NCBI GenBank assembly: GCA_030668425.1 | Contig: DAOUTY010000091.1 | Coordinates: 1-7,122 of the forward strand | Direction: 5' to 3' | DNA length: 7,122 nucleotides | Origin: Chloroflexota bacterium | GTDB lineage: Bacteria > Chloroflexota > Dehalococcoidia > SZUA-161 | Part shown: positions 1 through 6,464 of the stretch, one piece after another | Numbering within the stretch: the stretch's first letter is position 1 | Layout of the letters: each line of letters opens with the position of its first letter | The notes under the pieces: generated by a model | Told to the model about the DNA's origin: nothing | Seen by the model: only the letters and a program-made list of their open reading frames with translations | Databases searched by the model: none | Translations under genes and position numbers: made by a program

Positions 1-971
1 AGGCCGCGCACCAGGGCCTGGTGGCTGACCCCTCCGAGGAGAATTGCAATACCTGCCATAGTGAGATAGCTGAAAAGAACGAGACCAGCCTTCATACGAC
101 CCTTAGTGGTTTCATATCCGTTCTGGAGGCCAGGGGCGGGAATCTGGAAGAGGGCTCCCCGCTTGCTCTAGCTTTCGAAAATCACTGCCAGCAATGTCAC
201 GTCTCATGCGGTCAATGTCATGTCAGCCGGCCGGACGAAGTGGGCGGTGGCTTTATCTCAGGGCACGAGTTCAGAGAGACCCCCAATATGAAGGACAACT
301 GTGTTGCCTGTCATGGCTCCCGTGTGGGCGACGAGTTCCTGGGAGAAAATGAAGGGATTCCAAGAGATATCCACAGGAAAAAGGGCATGCAATGTGCCAG
401 TTGTCACGGGCAGGAACTCCACGGTTCAGGAGAGCTTGCTGAAGATCGCTATCATACCATTACAGCGGCGAGCTGTGATGATGCAGGCTGTCACGAGGAT
501 GTTTGGACCAATACTGAAGGTAACCCGCAGCACGAGCAGCACCTCGGGGATCTTGCCTGCCAGGTTTGTCACTCGGTCGAGTACAAGAACTGCTACAGCT
601 GCCATGTAAGTATTGATGAGCAGGGGGTACCTTGCCGGACCAGCGAGCCATCGGTAATGGGGTTCGAGATCGGGCTAAATCCCCTCAGGTCATCCGAAAG
701 GCCTTACAAGTATGTAGTACTGCGTCACGTGCCAACGTGCTCTGACGAATGTAACTACTACGGCGAGAATCTCATGCCCAACTTTGACGCGGTGCCGACC
801 TGGAAATACGCCACACCGCACAACATCCAGTTGAATACCCCGCAAAACGCCAGTTGCAATTCCTGCCACGGGAACGCAGATTTGTTCCTGACTGAAGAAG
901 ACATAAGACCTGAAGAGATGGAAGCAAATCGAGACGTCATCGTTCCCGAAATACCTGCCCCTTACTACTAG
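1..971 (+). CDS. Multihaem c-type cytochrome, about nine haems (5' partial)
   Basis: This is a periplasmic or extracytoplasmic electron-transfer protein whose N-terminus lies left of the window. The frame is open back to base 3, and the GTG at 21 has no convincing ribosome binding site, so I treat the gene as 5' truncated with its signal peptide outside. Eight CxxCH haem-binding motifs begin at nt 45, 186, 207, 300, 393, 558, 591 and 855. A ninth, unusual CX4CH motif (CDDAGCH) lies at 474-494. The motifs at 186 and 207 are only two residues apart, so those haems should be closely packed. Many other His residues could be distal ligands. There is no membrane segment near the C-terminus, which ends in a short acidic and proline-rich tail. 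It is the first visible gene of an operon with an Fe-S protein (48-bp gap) and a cytochrome b, so it probably exchanges electrons with them. I cannot assign it to a named cytochrome family or a substrate; a terminal-reductase role is possible. Confidence 0.88.
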   Translation, partial: AAHQGLVADPSEENCNTCHSEIAEKNETSLHTTLSGFISVLEARGGNLEEGSPLALAFENHCQQCHVSCGQCHVSRPDEVGGGFISGHEFRETPNMKDNCVACHGSRVGDEFLGENEGIPRDIHRKKGMQCASCHGQELHGSGELAEDRYHTITAASCDDAGCHEDVWTNTEGNPQHEQHLGDLACQVCHSVEYKNCYSCHVSIDEQGVPCRTSEPSVMGFEIGLNPLRSSERPYKYVVLRHVPTCSDECNYYGENLMPNFDAVPTWKYATPHNIQLNTPQNASCNSCHGNADLFLTEEDIRPEEMEANRDVIVPEIPAPYY

Positions 972-1019
972 TGTGGACAAGGGCGGGCAAACTCGAGAAG
1001 AAACAGCCAAGGGGAACTT

Positions 1020-1898
1020 ATGAAATTGGAACGAAGGGATTTCCTGAAAATCTCCGCAGGGGCAACGGGTTTAGTTTTATTGCATCCTTCGAATTTGCAA
1101 AGGGTCGGTGAGGATGCTGAGACATCCGCGGATCAATCGAAGCTGGCGATGCTGGTAGATGTCTCAAAGTGTGTTGGCTGCTGGTGGTGCTACGCCGCCT
1201 GCAAGCAATACAATGGACTGCCTCAAACTATCACACCTGACCCAGAGGAGCCACCCGAACTCTCACCAGAGACATGGACAACGCTATTTACGACAAGAAA
1301 AGATGACAAATGGCAGTTTAGAAAGCAGGCATGCATGCACTGCACCGACGCAGCCTGCGTTAAGGTTTGTCCCACAGGGGCTCTAAGCTACAACGAGCTG
1401 GGCTTTGTCCAGTATGAGAGAAACAAGTGCTCCGGCTGCGGGTATTGTTCCGAATATTGCCCGTTCGAAGTTCCCCAGTTGCAGACCAACAAGATCAGCG
1501 GAGATGCGCTGATGGATAAATGCACCTTCTGCATAGACCGTGTTACCAACGATCAGCCTACCGCCTGCGCGGAGGCCTGCCCAACGGGAGCAATCAAGTT
1601 TGGTAAACGCAGCGAGTTGTTAGAGGAAGCCAATGCAAGGGTAGAAGAACTGCGCAAGACAAATCCTGATGCCTACCTTTATGGTGCTAATGAGCTGGGC
1701 GGCCTGCATGTAATGTATTTGCTCGAGGAGTCGCCTGAGGTACAGGGCCTGCCCAACGACCCGCAACTGCCACCCGCCGCTACAGTGCATGACGTTCTTC
1801 AGTGGGTTGGAGTCGGAGCAGTAGGGGCTGTGCTCGCTGGTTTTGGATTGAATTACCTGGTTGCCCGAGCGAGGATGGTCAAAGAGGAGAAGAAATGA
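1020..1898 (+). CDS. Tat-exported four-cluster ferredoxin-like electron-transfer subunit (FdnH/HybA-like)
   Basis: This 292-residue protein carries four [4Fe-4S] clusters and passes electrons between redox partners on the outer face of the membrane. The N-terminus has a twin-arginine motif (ERRDFLK, residues 4-10) followed by a hydrophobic stretch. Cysteines occur in four groups: 51/54/57/61, 105/108/113/117, 137/140/143/147 and 168/171/183/187, as in the beta subunits of formate dehydrogenase-N, HybA and DmsB-type proteins. Residues about 259-282 form a single C-terminal transmembrane helix followed by a basic tail, like the FdnH/HybA anchor. The ATG at 1020 follows AAGGGGA at 1009-1015. The stop overlaps the next start (ATGA), so it is co-translated with the cytochrome b gene. 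It is clearly paralogous to the beta subunit starting at 6465: both share CMHCTDAACVKVCPTGAL and a similar C-terminal region. Unlike that copy it has its own Tat signal, so it need not ride on a catalytic partner. Its exact partner enzyme is not visible. Confidence 0.92.
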   Translation: MKLERRDFLKISAGATGLVLLHPSNLQRVGEDAETSADQSKLAMLVDVSKCVGCWWCYAACKQYNGLPQTITPDPEEPPELSPETWTTLFTTRKDDKWQFRKQACMHCTDAACVKVCPTGALSYNELGFVQYERNKCSGCGYCSEYCPFEVPQLQTNKISGDALMDKCTFCIDRVTNDQPTACAEACPTGAIKFGKRSELLEEANARVEELRKTNPDAYLYGANELGGLHVMYLLEESPEVQGLPNDPQLPPAATVHDVLQWVGVGAVGAVLAGFGLNYLVARARMVKEEKK

Positions 1899-2545
1899 TG
1901 GAAGCGCGAACGGTTGAGCGTTTCAAGAAGCGAACGATCTTATTCCACTGGATACACACGGCAGCGTTCTTGCTGCTGCTAATCACTGGCGCAATCCTGT
2001 TTTTCCCCGGGCTTGGTAGTGCAGCAGCAGGAGGGGCCACCAGAATCATTCATCACATCGCTTCGGTAGTCTTCATAGGAGGGGCAATACTATATATCCC
2101 TCTGAACCCCAAGAGGGCACTCCAGTTTGTAAAAGATACTCTCAAATGGGGCAAGGATGATATTGACTGGCTTAAGGCAGCACCGGATTACTACTTCGGA
2201 GGGCCGGAGGGGAAAATGCCCCCGCAGGGGCACATAAATACCGGACAGAAGATGTGGCAGGCAGTCATCCTGGGTACTGGCGTAGTGTTTCTGGTGACAG
2301 GCGCGATAATGTGGTTCGCTAGAGGCAGCGTATCAGCGGGCGTCTTCCAGTGGTGCATGATTATCCACGGTATAGCATTTATAGCAGCACTTGCTATGCT
2401 GTTTGTGCATATCTACCTGGGCGCTCTCCATCCGAGGATGTCCGAGTCATTCCGCTCGATGCTGAGTGGCAAAATTTCTCCAACATATGCCAAGCATCAC
2501 TACGGCAAGTGGTACGAGGAGATTTCAGAGACCGAAAATAAATAG
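1895..2545 (+). CDS. Formate dehydrogenase gamma-type cytochrome b (FdnI family)
   Basis: This 216-residue integral membrane diheme cytochrome b would transfer electrons between the Fe-S subunit and the quinone pool. About four hydrophobic segments are visible, near residues 22-40, 52-70, 128-150 and 152-176. Likely haem ligands are His18, His53 (or 54), His158 and His172. The 14-residue spacing of the last pair matches FdnI His155/His169. Other FdnI-like signatures are GQKMW before helix 3, and the tail SGKISPTYAKHH followed by KWYEEI, close to the E. coli FdnI tail. The start is ATG 1895 (or the adjacent ATG 1898), with GAGGAG at 1884-1889. The ATG overlaps the upstream TGA, which implies translational coupling to the Fe-S gene. 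An in-frame start at 1802 would overlap the upstream gene by about 100 bp and is unlikely. With no alpha subunit directly beside it, it may serve a separate complex, although it could be shared with the formate dehydrogenase downstream. Confidence 0.92.
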   Translation: MMEARTVERFKKRTILFHWIHTAAFLLLLITGAILFFPGLGSAAAGGATRIIHHIASVVFIGGAILYIPLNPKRALQFVKDTLKWGKDDIDWLKAAPDYYFGGPEGKMPPQGHINTGQKMWQAVILGTGVVFLVTGAIMWFARGSVSAGVFQWCMIIHGIAFIAALAMLFVHIYLGALHPRMSESFRSMLSGKISPTYAKHHYGKWYEEISETENK

Positions 2546-2574
2546 CTAAGCCCATCAGGAGAGGCTTTCTGCAG

Positions 2575-2605
2575 CAACTGGAGCGGGGAAACCCCGCTCC
2601 AGTTG
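2575..2605 (+). terminator. Perfect 14-bp hairpin ending the cytochrome operon
   Basis: CAACTGGAGCGGGG pairs without mismatch with CCCCGCTCCAGTTG across an AAA loop, 29 bp after the cytochrome b stop. Position and stability suit a transcript end. However, the downstream bases (ATTTACGACC) contain no real T-run, so it is not a textbook intrinsic terminator. It may act as a 3'-end stabiliser or need Rho. Confidence 0.6.
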
Positions 2606-2675
2606 ATTTACGACCCGGTGATCGACATAGATTAAACGAGAAGTGAAGATAAGCCAGATTCAGAGTTACTCCAGT

Positions 2676-2701
2676 TATACCCTGAGAGGGTATAGGGTAT
2701 A
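2676..2701. promoter_or_regulatory. Candidate CsoR/CstR-family operator (G-tract palindrome)
   Basis: TATACCCT and AGGGTATA form a perfect inverted repeat around a GAG spacer (2676-2694). A second AGGGTATA at 2694-2701 overlaps the first by one base. CsoR-family repressors bind GC-tract inverted repeats flanked by A/T, and such a gene is encoded 43 bp away. The site lies at the 3' end of that gene, in the convergent region, rather than at its promoter. On the plus strand a TATAAG box at 2698-2703 lies 17 bp after TTATAC, but the -35 match is poor. The role is therefore inferred. The rest of 2606-2743 shows a small AGAAT-CC-ATTCT palindrome (2714-2725) and no gene. Confidence 0.45.
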
Positions 2702-2743
2702 AGGTAAATAGGCAGAATCCATTCTAACACCATCTGCCCTTTA

Positions 2744-3022
2744 TCAATCCTCTGTGACACGCACTCTCCCCCAGATAGCAACACACTTAGCGAGTGAACT
2801 TATAGTTTCGGGGGATTCATTAGTTCTGTTGCGAAGACAAAGATTCATGTAGTTATTAAGTACCAGGGCGCCGACACTGTCAATGGCCGCTCGGACAGCT
2901 ACTAACTGCGTTACGATGTTCTCGCACTCACGGCCGGCAATAACCATTTTCTGAAGGCCCCGTACCTGCCCCTCGATTCTCCTGAGTCGCTTGATTAGCA
3001 CATCTGTTGTTACTTCTCCCAT
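2744..3022 (-). CDS. CsoR/CstR-family metal- or sulfur-responsive transcriptional repressor
   Basis: This 92-residue all-alpha DNA-binding repressor belongs to the CsoR/RcnR/FrmR/CstR family (the former DUF156). The core RLRRIEGQVRGLQKM (residues 12-26), GRECEN (30-35) and VAVRAAIDSV (41-50) are typical. The sensing positions are Cys33 and Cys62, 29 residues apart as in CstR (Cys31/Cys60). The copper-ligating His of CsoR, four residues before the second Cys, is Tyr58 here. This argues against Cu(I)-CsoR, and against FrmR, which needs His60. It favours a CstR-like dithiol or persulfide sensor. A third Cys at position 80 is unusual. ATG 3022 is chosen because GGAGGG and GGGAGAG lie 8-13 bases upstream; a TTG at 3046 is in frame but poorly supported. 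The gene is divergent from fdhA, with overlapping promoters, so it probably represses itself and fdhA. The inducer is inferred, not shown. Confidence 0.9.
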   Translation of the reverse strand: MGEVTTDVLIKRLRRIEGQVRGLQKMVIAGRECENIVTQLVAVRAAIDSVGALVLNNYMNLCLRNRTNESPETISSLAKCVAIWGRVRVTED

Positions 3023-3061
3023 GGTTAAAACTCTCCCTCCGGGCAAAAATCATCTTCCGCT

Positions 3062-3089
3062 ATTATACCCCCCCATTGACAAGATTCAA
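3062..3089 (-). promoter_or_regulatory. Promoter of the CsoR/CstR-type repressor gene
   Basis: On the minus strand there is a perfect -10 box TATAAT (3062-3067), a 16-bp spacer and a -35-like TTGAAT (3084-3089), about 40 bp before the repressor ATG. The spacer includes a run of seven G directly next to the -10. The plus-strand TTATACCC at 3063-3070 is shared with the palindrome at 2675-2682, which suggests a half operator for autoregulation. The inverted half is absent here. Confidence 0.55.
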
Positions 3090-3104
3090 AGCTTCTTCTA
3101 TCCT
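3076..3104 (+). promoter_or_regulatory. Sigma70-like promoter of fdhA
   Basis: A perfect -35 box TTGACA (3076-3081), an exact 17-bp spacer and a TATCCT -10 (3099-3104, four of six consensus bases) face fdhA. This would give a leader of roughly 110-115 nt. The -35 lies inside the divergent repressor promoter and starts two bases after the C7 tract, so a regulator bound there would block both directions. A small CCTGT-AC-ACAGG inverted repeat covers the -10 (3102-3113). Confidence 0.6.
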
Positions 3105-3123
3105 GTACACAGGGTTAAGGTGT

Positions 3124-3185
3124 TATTCTGCAGCTTGTTAGAATAGGGGTTGGCACTGTGAGTCTTATTCCAGCAGTCAGCCCCT
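3124..3185 (+). promoter_or_regulatory. fdhA leader with alternative hairpins
   Basis: TATTCT (3124-3129) can pair with AGAATA (3140-3145). The same GAATA could instead pair with TATTC at 3166-3170. AGGGG (3145-3149) can pair with CCCCT (3181-3185). These pairings overlap and exclude each other in part, which resembles a switch or attenuator. It does not match a riboswitch class I recognise, and the pairing is short, so chance is possible. Confidence 0.25.
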
Positions 3186-3190
3186 TTAAG

Positions 3191-3222
3191 TTGCCTTAAT
3201 CTAGGTGCAGATAAGGAGGCAA
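3191..3222 (+). promoter_or_regulatory. fdhA ribosome binding site within a possible sequestering hairpin
   Basis: AAGGAGG at 3213-3219 lies six bases before ATG 3226 and fixes that start over the in-frame GTG at 3205, which would put the Shine-Dalgarno site inside the coding region. TTGCCTT (3191-3197) can pair with GAGGCAA (3216-3222; six Watson-Crick pairs plus one G-U) across an 18-nt loop, hiding part of the Shine-Dalgarno site. The site itself is clear; regulation by the hairpin is inference. Confidence 0.6.
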
Positions 3223-3225
3223 ATC

Positions 3226-6200
3226 ATGGAACTAAGCCGTCGGGAGTTTCTAAAGGCAAGTGGAGCAGGGATGGGTGGCCTTGTTCTGCTTGGGGCCATG
3301 GATTCTGGCAAGCCCCCCCCCCAGACCATCCCGCTTAGTAAGCAGCCCCTTGGTGAAACATACACTATCTGCTGTTACTGTGGTGTTGGTTGTGGCGCTC
3401 TCGCGACCGCGACTGCGGATGGGAAGCAGATACTGAACATCGAGGGGAACCCTGACCACCCCATCAACGAAGGCACGCTCTGTTCCAAGGGACAAGCGAT
3501 GTCTCAGTTCCATACGGTCAACGGGGAAAATAACCCGAACCGACTGACCGTACCTCTCTATCGCGCTCCGGGATCAGACAAGTGGGAGGAAAAGGACTGG
3601 GATTGGGCTATCAACGAAGTCGCGAAGAGGATAAAGAAGACGAGGGACGAGACCTGGAAAGAGACGATAAACGTCGACGGTACTACATACCGCGTGAACC
3701 GCACCGATGCTATTGCCAGCTTTGGCGGCGGTGAACTGGATAATGAAGAGTGCTACGCCCTCGTGAAATTGCTCCGTGCTCTCGGGCTGGTGTATATTGA
3801 ACACTGCGCCCGTATCTGACACTCCGCTACTGTAGCGGCTCTGGCAGAGTCGTTCGGGAGGGGAGCAATGACCAACCACTGGATTGACATCAGGAACTCC
3901 GACCGCATCCTGATTATCGGATCGAATGCGGCGGAGAATCACCCGATCTCCTTCAGGTGGATCACTGAAGCAATGTCTCGCGGGGGAAAGCTTATCAACG
4001 TTGATCCTCGCTTTACCCGCACGTCATCCAAGGCCGATATCTACGCTCCGATGAGGTCCGGCTGTGACATAACCTTCATCGGCGGCATGATAAGGTACAT
4101 TCTGAATGATATGCAGAGGCTAGGTCCTGCGGGGCGCACCGAGAAGTACAATATGACCTACGTGACGCAGTATACCAACGCCGCTCTGATCATCGACGAC
4201 GCCTTTGAGGGCGCCTCGAGTTCCAACCATCCAGGTCTGTTCAGCGGATATACCCCCAAGAACGGAGGTGGTCCGGGCAGGCTGGGCGGATACGACAAGT
4301 CGAGCTGGTTTTACGCCGATAAGTCCACTCCCGCTTCGGACCCAGCCCTGGTCAACAACACCTGGAACACATGGGAAGACTTGAACCCCAAGTGCGTGCT
4401 CAGGTTGCTGTGGGAGAACTTCAAAGTCTACGATGAAGCAAAGGTAGAAGAGGTCACAGGGTGCCCCAAGGATACTTTCCTCACAGTCGCCGAGACCTAT
4501 GCCGAGTCGGGGAAAACGGGCAGGGCCGGCACCATAATGTACGCCATGGGCACGACCCAGCATACCTACGGCACCCAGAACATTAGGGGCTATGCCATAC
4601 TTCAGCTTCTGCTGGCCAACGTCGGCGTCGCCGGCGGCGGCATCAACGCCCTCAGGGGGACTTCTAACGTGCAGGGCTCTACCGATATGTGCCTCCTGTG
4701 GCACATCCTGCCGGGTTACCTTGCGGTGCCGACAAATACGGACCAGAGCCTCGATGACTATATCGCACGTGCCAAGAAGGGGAAGGATTTCATCACTCCC
4801 CAGGGTCTTGCAGGCGACAAGACTGCCAGTTGGTGGTGGTACAACGATGATGACCCCAACTACAAGAAGTACATAGTCAGTCTACTCAAGGCGTGGTGGG
4901 GCAATAACGCTACCGCAGCCAATGACTTCAGATTCGAATACCTGCCCAAGGCGACCAGCGGCGACGATTACAGCCATATTGCCGTCTTCGAAGCGGCGGC
5001 CGCTGGCATAGTCAAGGGCATGATGACCTGGGGACAAAACCCTGCGGTTGGAGGCCCTGATTCCGAGGGTGAACGCAAGGCCCTGGAGAAACTGGACTGG
5101 CTGGTGGTCACCGACCTGTTCGAGACGGAGACAGCAGCCTTCTGGTACAGGGATGGAGTCAACCACGCAACGATAGATACAGAGGTCTTTCTCCTGCCAG
5201 CAGCCTGCTCCTACGAAAAGCAAGGGAGCATCTCCAACAGCGGCCGCTGGGCACAGTGGAGGTGGAAGGCTCTCGATCCAATTGGACAGGCCAAACCTGA
5301 CCTGGAGATCATAGACGAGCTCGCGCTCAAGCTAAAGGAACTCTACGCCACAGAGGGCGGTGCATTTTCAGAGGCCATCACCAATCTGTTTTGGGACTAC
5401 CGCGAGGGTGCCGCAGAGGCTGACCCCAATGTAGCAGCCAAGGAGTTCAATGGTTATGTCTGGGATACCGGGGAGGCGCTCACCAGCTTCGGTAATTTGA
5501 AGAGCGACGGCTCCACCTGCTCAGGTAACTGGCTCTACTGCGGCATGTACGATGCAGATGGCAACAACAAGGCCAAGCAGCATGACCCGGTGGACAGGAG
5601 CCTTAACCAGATCGGCCTCTACTCCGGCTGGACATGGTGCTGGCCTATCAACAGGCGTATCATCTACAACCGGGCCTCTGTAGACCTCGACGGCCAGCCG
5701 TGGGACGAAGAGCATCCGGTCATTCAGAGAACAAACGGCAAGTGGCTGGGCGATGTGCCGGATGGAGGCTGGCCGGCGATAAACGAGGCCGAGCCCGGAA
5801 GTAAGTTCCTTCCTTTCATCATGCACCGTGAAGGCGTGGGCAAGCTATGGGGCTACGGGCGAGCCGATGGACCGGTACCTGTGGCCTACGAGCCGTGGGA
5901 AAGCCCCTTGGACAAGAACCTGGTAACCGATGTTGCCAATGATAAAACGGGGCGGGGCGCACCGGGATTCAACGATCCATGCTGCTACGTCGGCGAGCTG
6001 GATATGGACGGCGAGAGCTGGAATAAGAGGGGCACACCCGAAGAGTTCCCCTACGTCGGTACGACCTACAGGCTGACGGAGCACTGGCAGGCCGGGCAGA
6101 TGACCCGCAACCTCCCCTGGCTCGTCGAGCTCCAGCCCCAGCCGATAGCTGAGCTTGACAAGGATCTGGCCGCAAGCAAGGGCATAGAGAACGGCGATAT

Positions 6201-6450
6201 AGTCGAGGTCAGCGTGGCCAGAGGCGCCATACAGGCGGTGGCCATTGTGACCGACCGCTTCCAGCCCTTGATAATCGGCGGCAAGAAGGTACATCACATT
6301 GGGGTTCCCTGGCACTGGGGTTACACAGGCTACTCGACCGGGATCAGCCCCAACGGGAGTAGCGGCAATGTTCTTACGCCGCATGTAGGAGATGCCAACA
6401 CCACTATACCAGAATACAAGACCTTCCTGTGCAACATAAGGAAAGTCTAA
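3226..6450 (+). CDS. fdhA: Selenocysteine-containing formate dehydrogenase, catalytic alpha subunit (FdnG-like)
   Basis: This 1074-residue periplasmic Mo/W-bis-MGD enzyme oxidises formate to CO2 and passes electrons to the beta subunit. A Tat signal lies at the N-terminus (SRREFLK, residues 4-10, then a hydrophobic stretch). A [4Fe-4S] site follows, with Cys49, Cys52, Cys56 and Cys86, and then the conserved Lys88. The in-frame TGA at 3817-3819 encodes residue 198. It sits in HCARI-U-HSATVAALAE, followed by GRGAMTNHW, exactly where E. coli FdnG has Sec196 in HCARL-U-HGPTVAGLAP. The following His199 is the conserved active-site partner. Motifs further on are QHTYGTQNIRGYAILQLLL and the C-terminal dinucleotide-binding domain from about residue 948 (YRLTEHW, HHIGVPWHWGY, LTPHVGDANT). 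FdnG is 1015 residues, so this protein is slightly longer. A standard gene caller would split it at the TGA into 3205-3819 and 3868-6450. A run of ten C at 3313-3322 follows the signal peptide. The beta subunit gene starts 14 bp downstream, in the same operon. Confidence 0.93.
3817..3819 (+). other. Recoded UGA selenocysteine codon (Sec198)
   Basis: This is the only stop in a frame that otherwise stays open for 1074 codons. Sequence on both sides matches the formate dehydrogenase active site, and the TGA falls on the catalytic Sec/Cys residue. That makes recoding much more likely than a nonsense mutation. The selA, selB and selC genes needed for insertion are not in the window. Confidence 0.92.
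3820..3866 (+). promoter_or_regulatory. Putative bacterial SECIS element of fdhA
   Basis: The element must lie just after the UGA, inside the coding region. A long stem can close with CTCC (3822-3825) and GGAG (3857-3860), with an apical GC-GGCTCTG-GC (3835-3845) aligned to the E. coli fdnG apex GC-AGGTCTG-GC. The GGT of fdnG is GCT here. A perfect competing hairpin CCGCTA-CTG-TAGCGG (3824-3838) and a second, CTCT-GGC-AGAG (3839-3849), could form instead. The location is well supported; the actual fold is uncertain. Confidence 0.55.
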
Positions 6451-6464
6451 GACGGAGGTGAATA

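Noticed and set aside
21..23. GTG 21 as the true start of the cytochrome
   Set aside because: The frame is open to the left edge, there is no clear ribosome binding site, and the protein would lack the signal peptide a c-type cytochrome needs.
690..1010. Minus-strand open frame opposite the cytochrome 3' end
   Set aside because: It has no ribosome binding site or recognisable domain and is antisense to a conserved haem protein.
1802..1894. Upstream in-frame start of the cytochrome b gene
   Set aside because: It would overlap the Fe-S gene by about 100 bp and add a non-homologous N-terminus. ATG 1895 has a Shine-Dalgarno site and matches the FdnI N-terminus.
3023..3046. TTG 3046 as start of the repressor
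   Set aside because: The ATG at 3022 has better-placed purine-rich sites and gives the usual family length.
3205..3225. GTG 3205 as the start of fdhA
   Set aside because: AAGGAGG lies inside that extension at ideal distance from ATG 3226, which begins a normal Tat signal peptide.
3817..3819. Premature nonsense mutation making fdhA a pseudogene
   Set aside because: The stop falls exactly on the catalytic Sec residue, both flanks are intact, and no other disruption is seen.
4120..6384. Long minus-strand open frames inside fdhA (for example 4120-4704 and 5845-6384)
   Set aside because: Their translations show no recognisable domain. They lie opposite strongly conserved coding sequence and are explained by its base composition.
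3868..6450. A separate gene beginning at ATG 3868, with a purine-rich GGGAGGGGAG upstream
   Set aside because: The upstream frame continues through a single TGA at the Sec position, and the residues between 3820 and 3867 match the formate dehydrogenase active-site loop. The purine-rich stretch is part of the coding and SECIS region.
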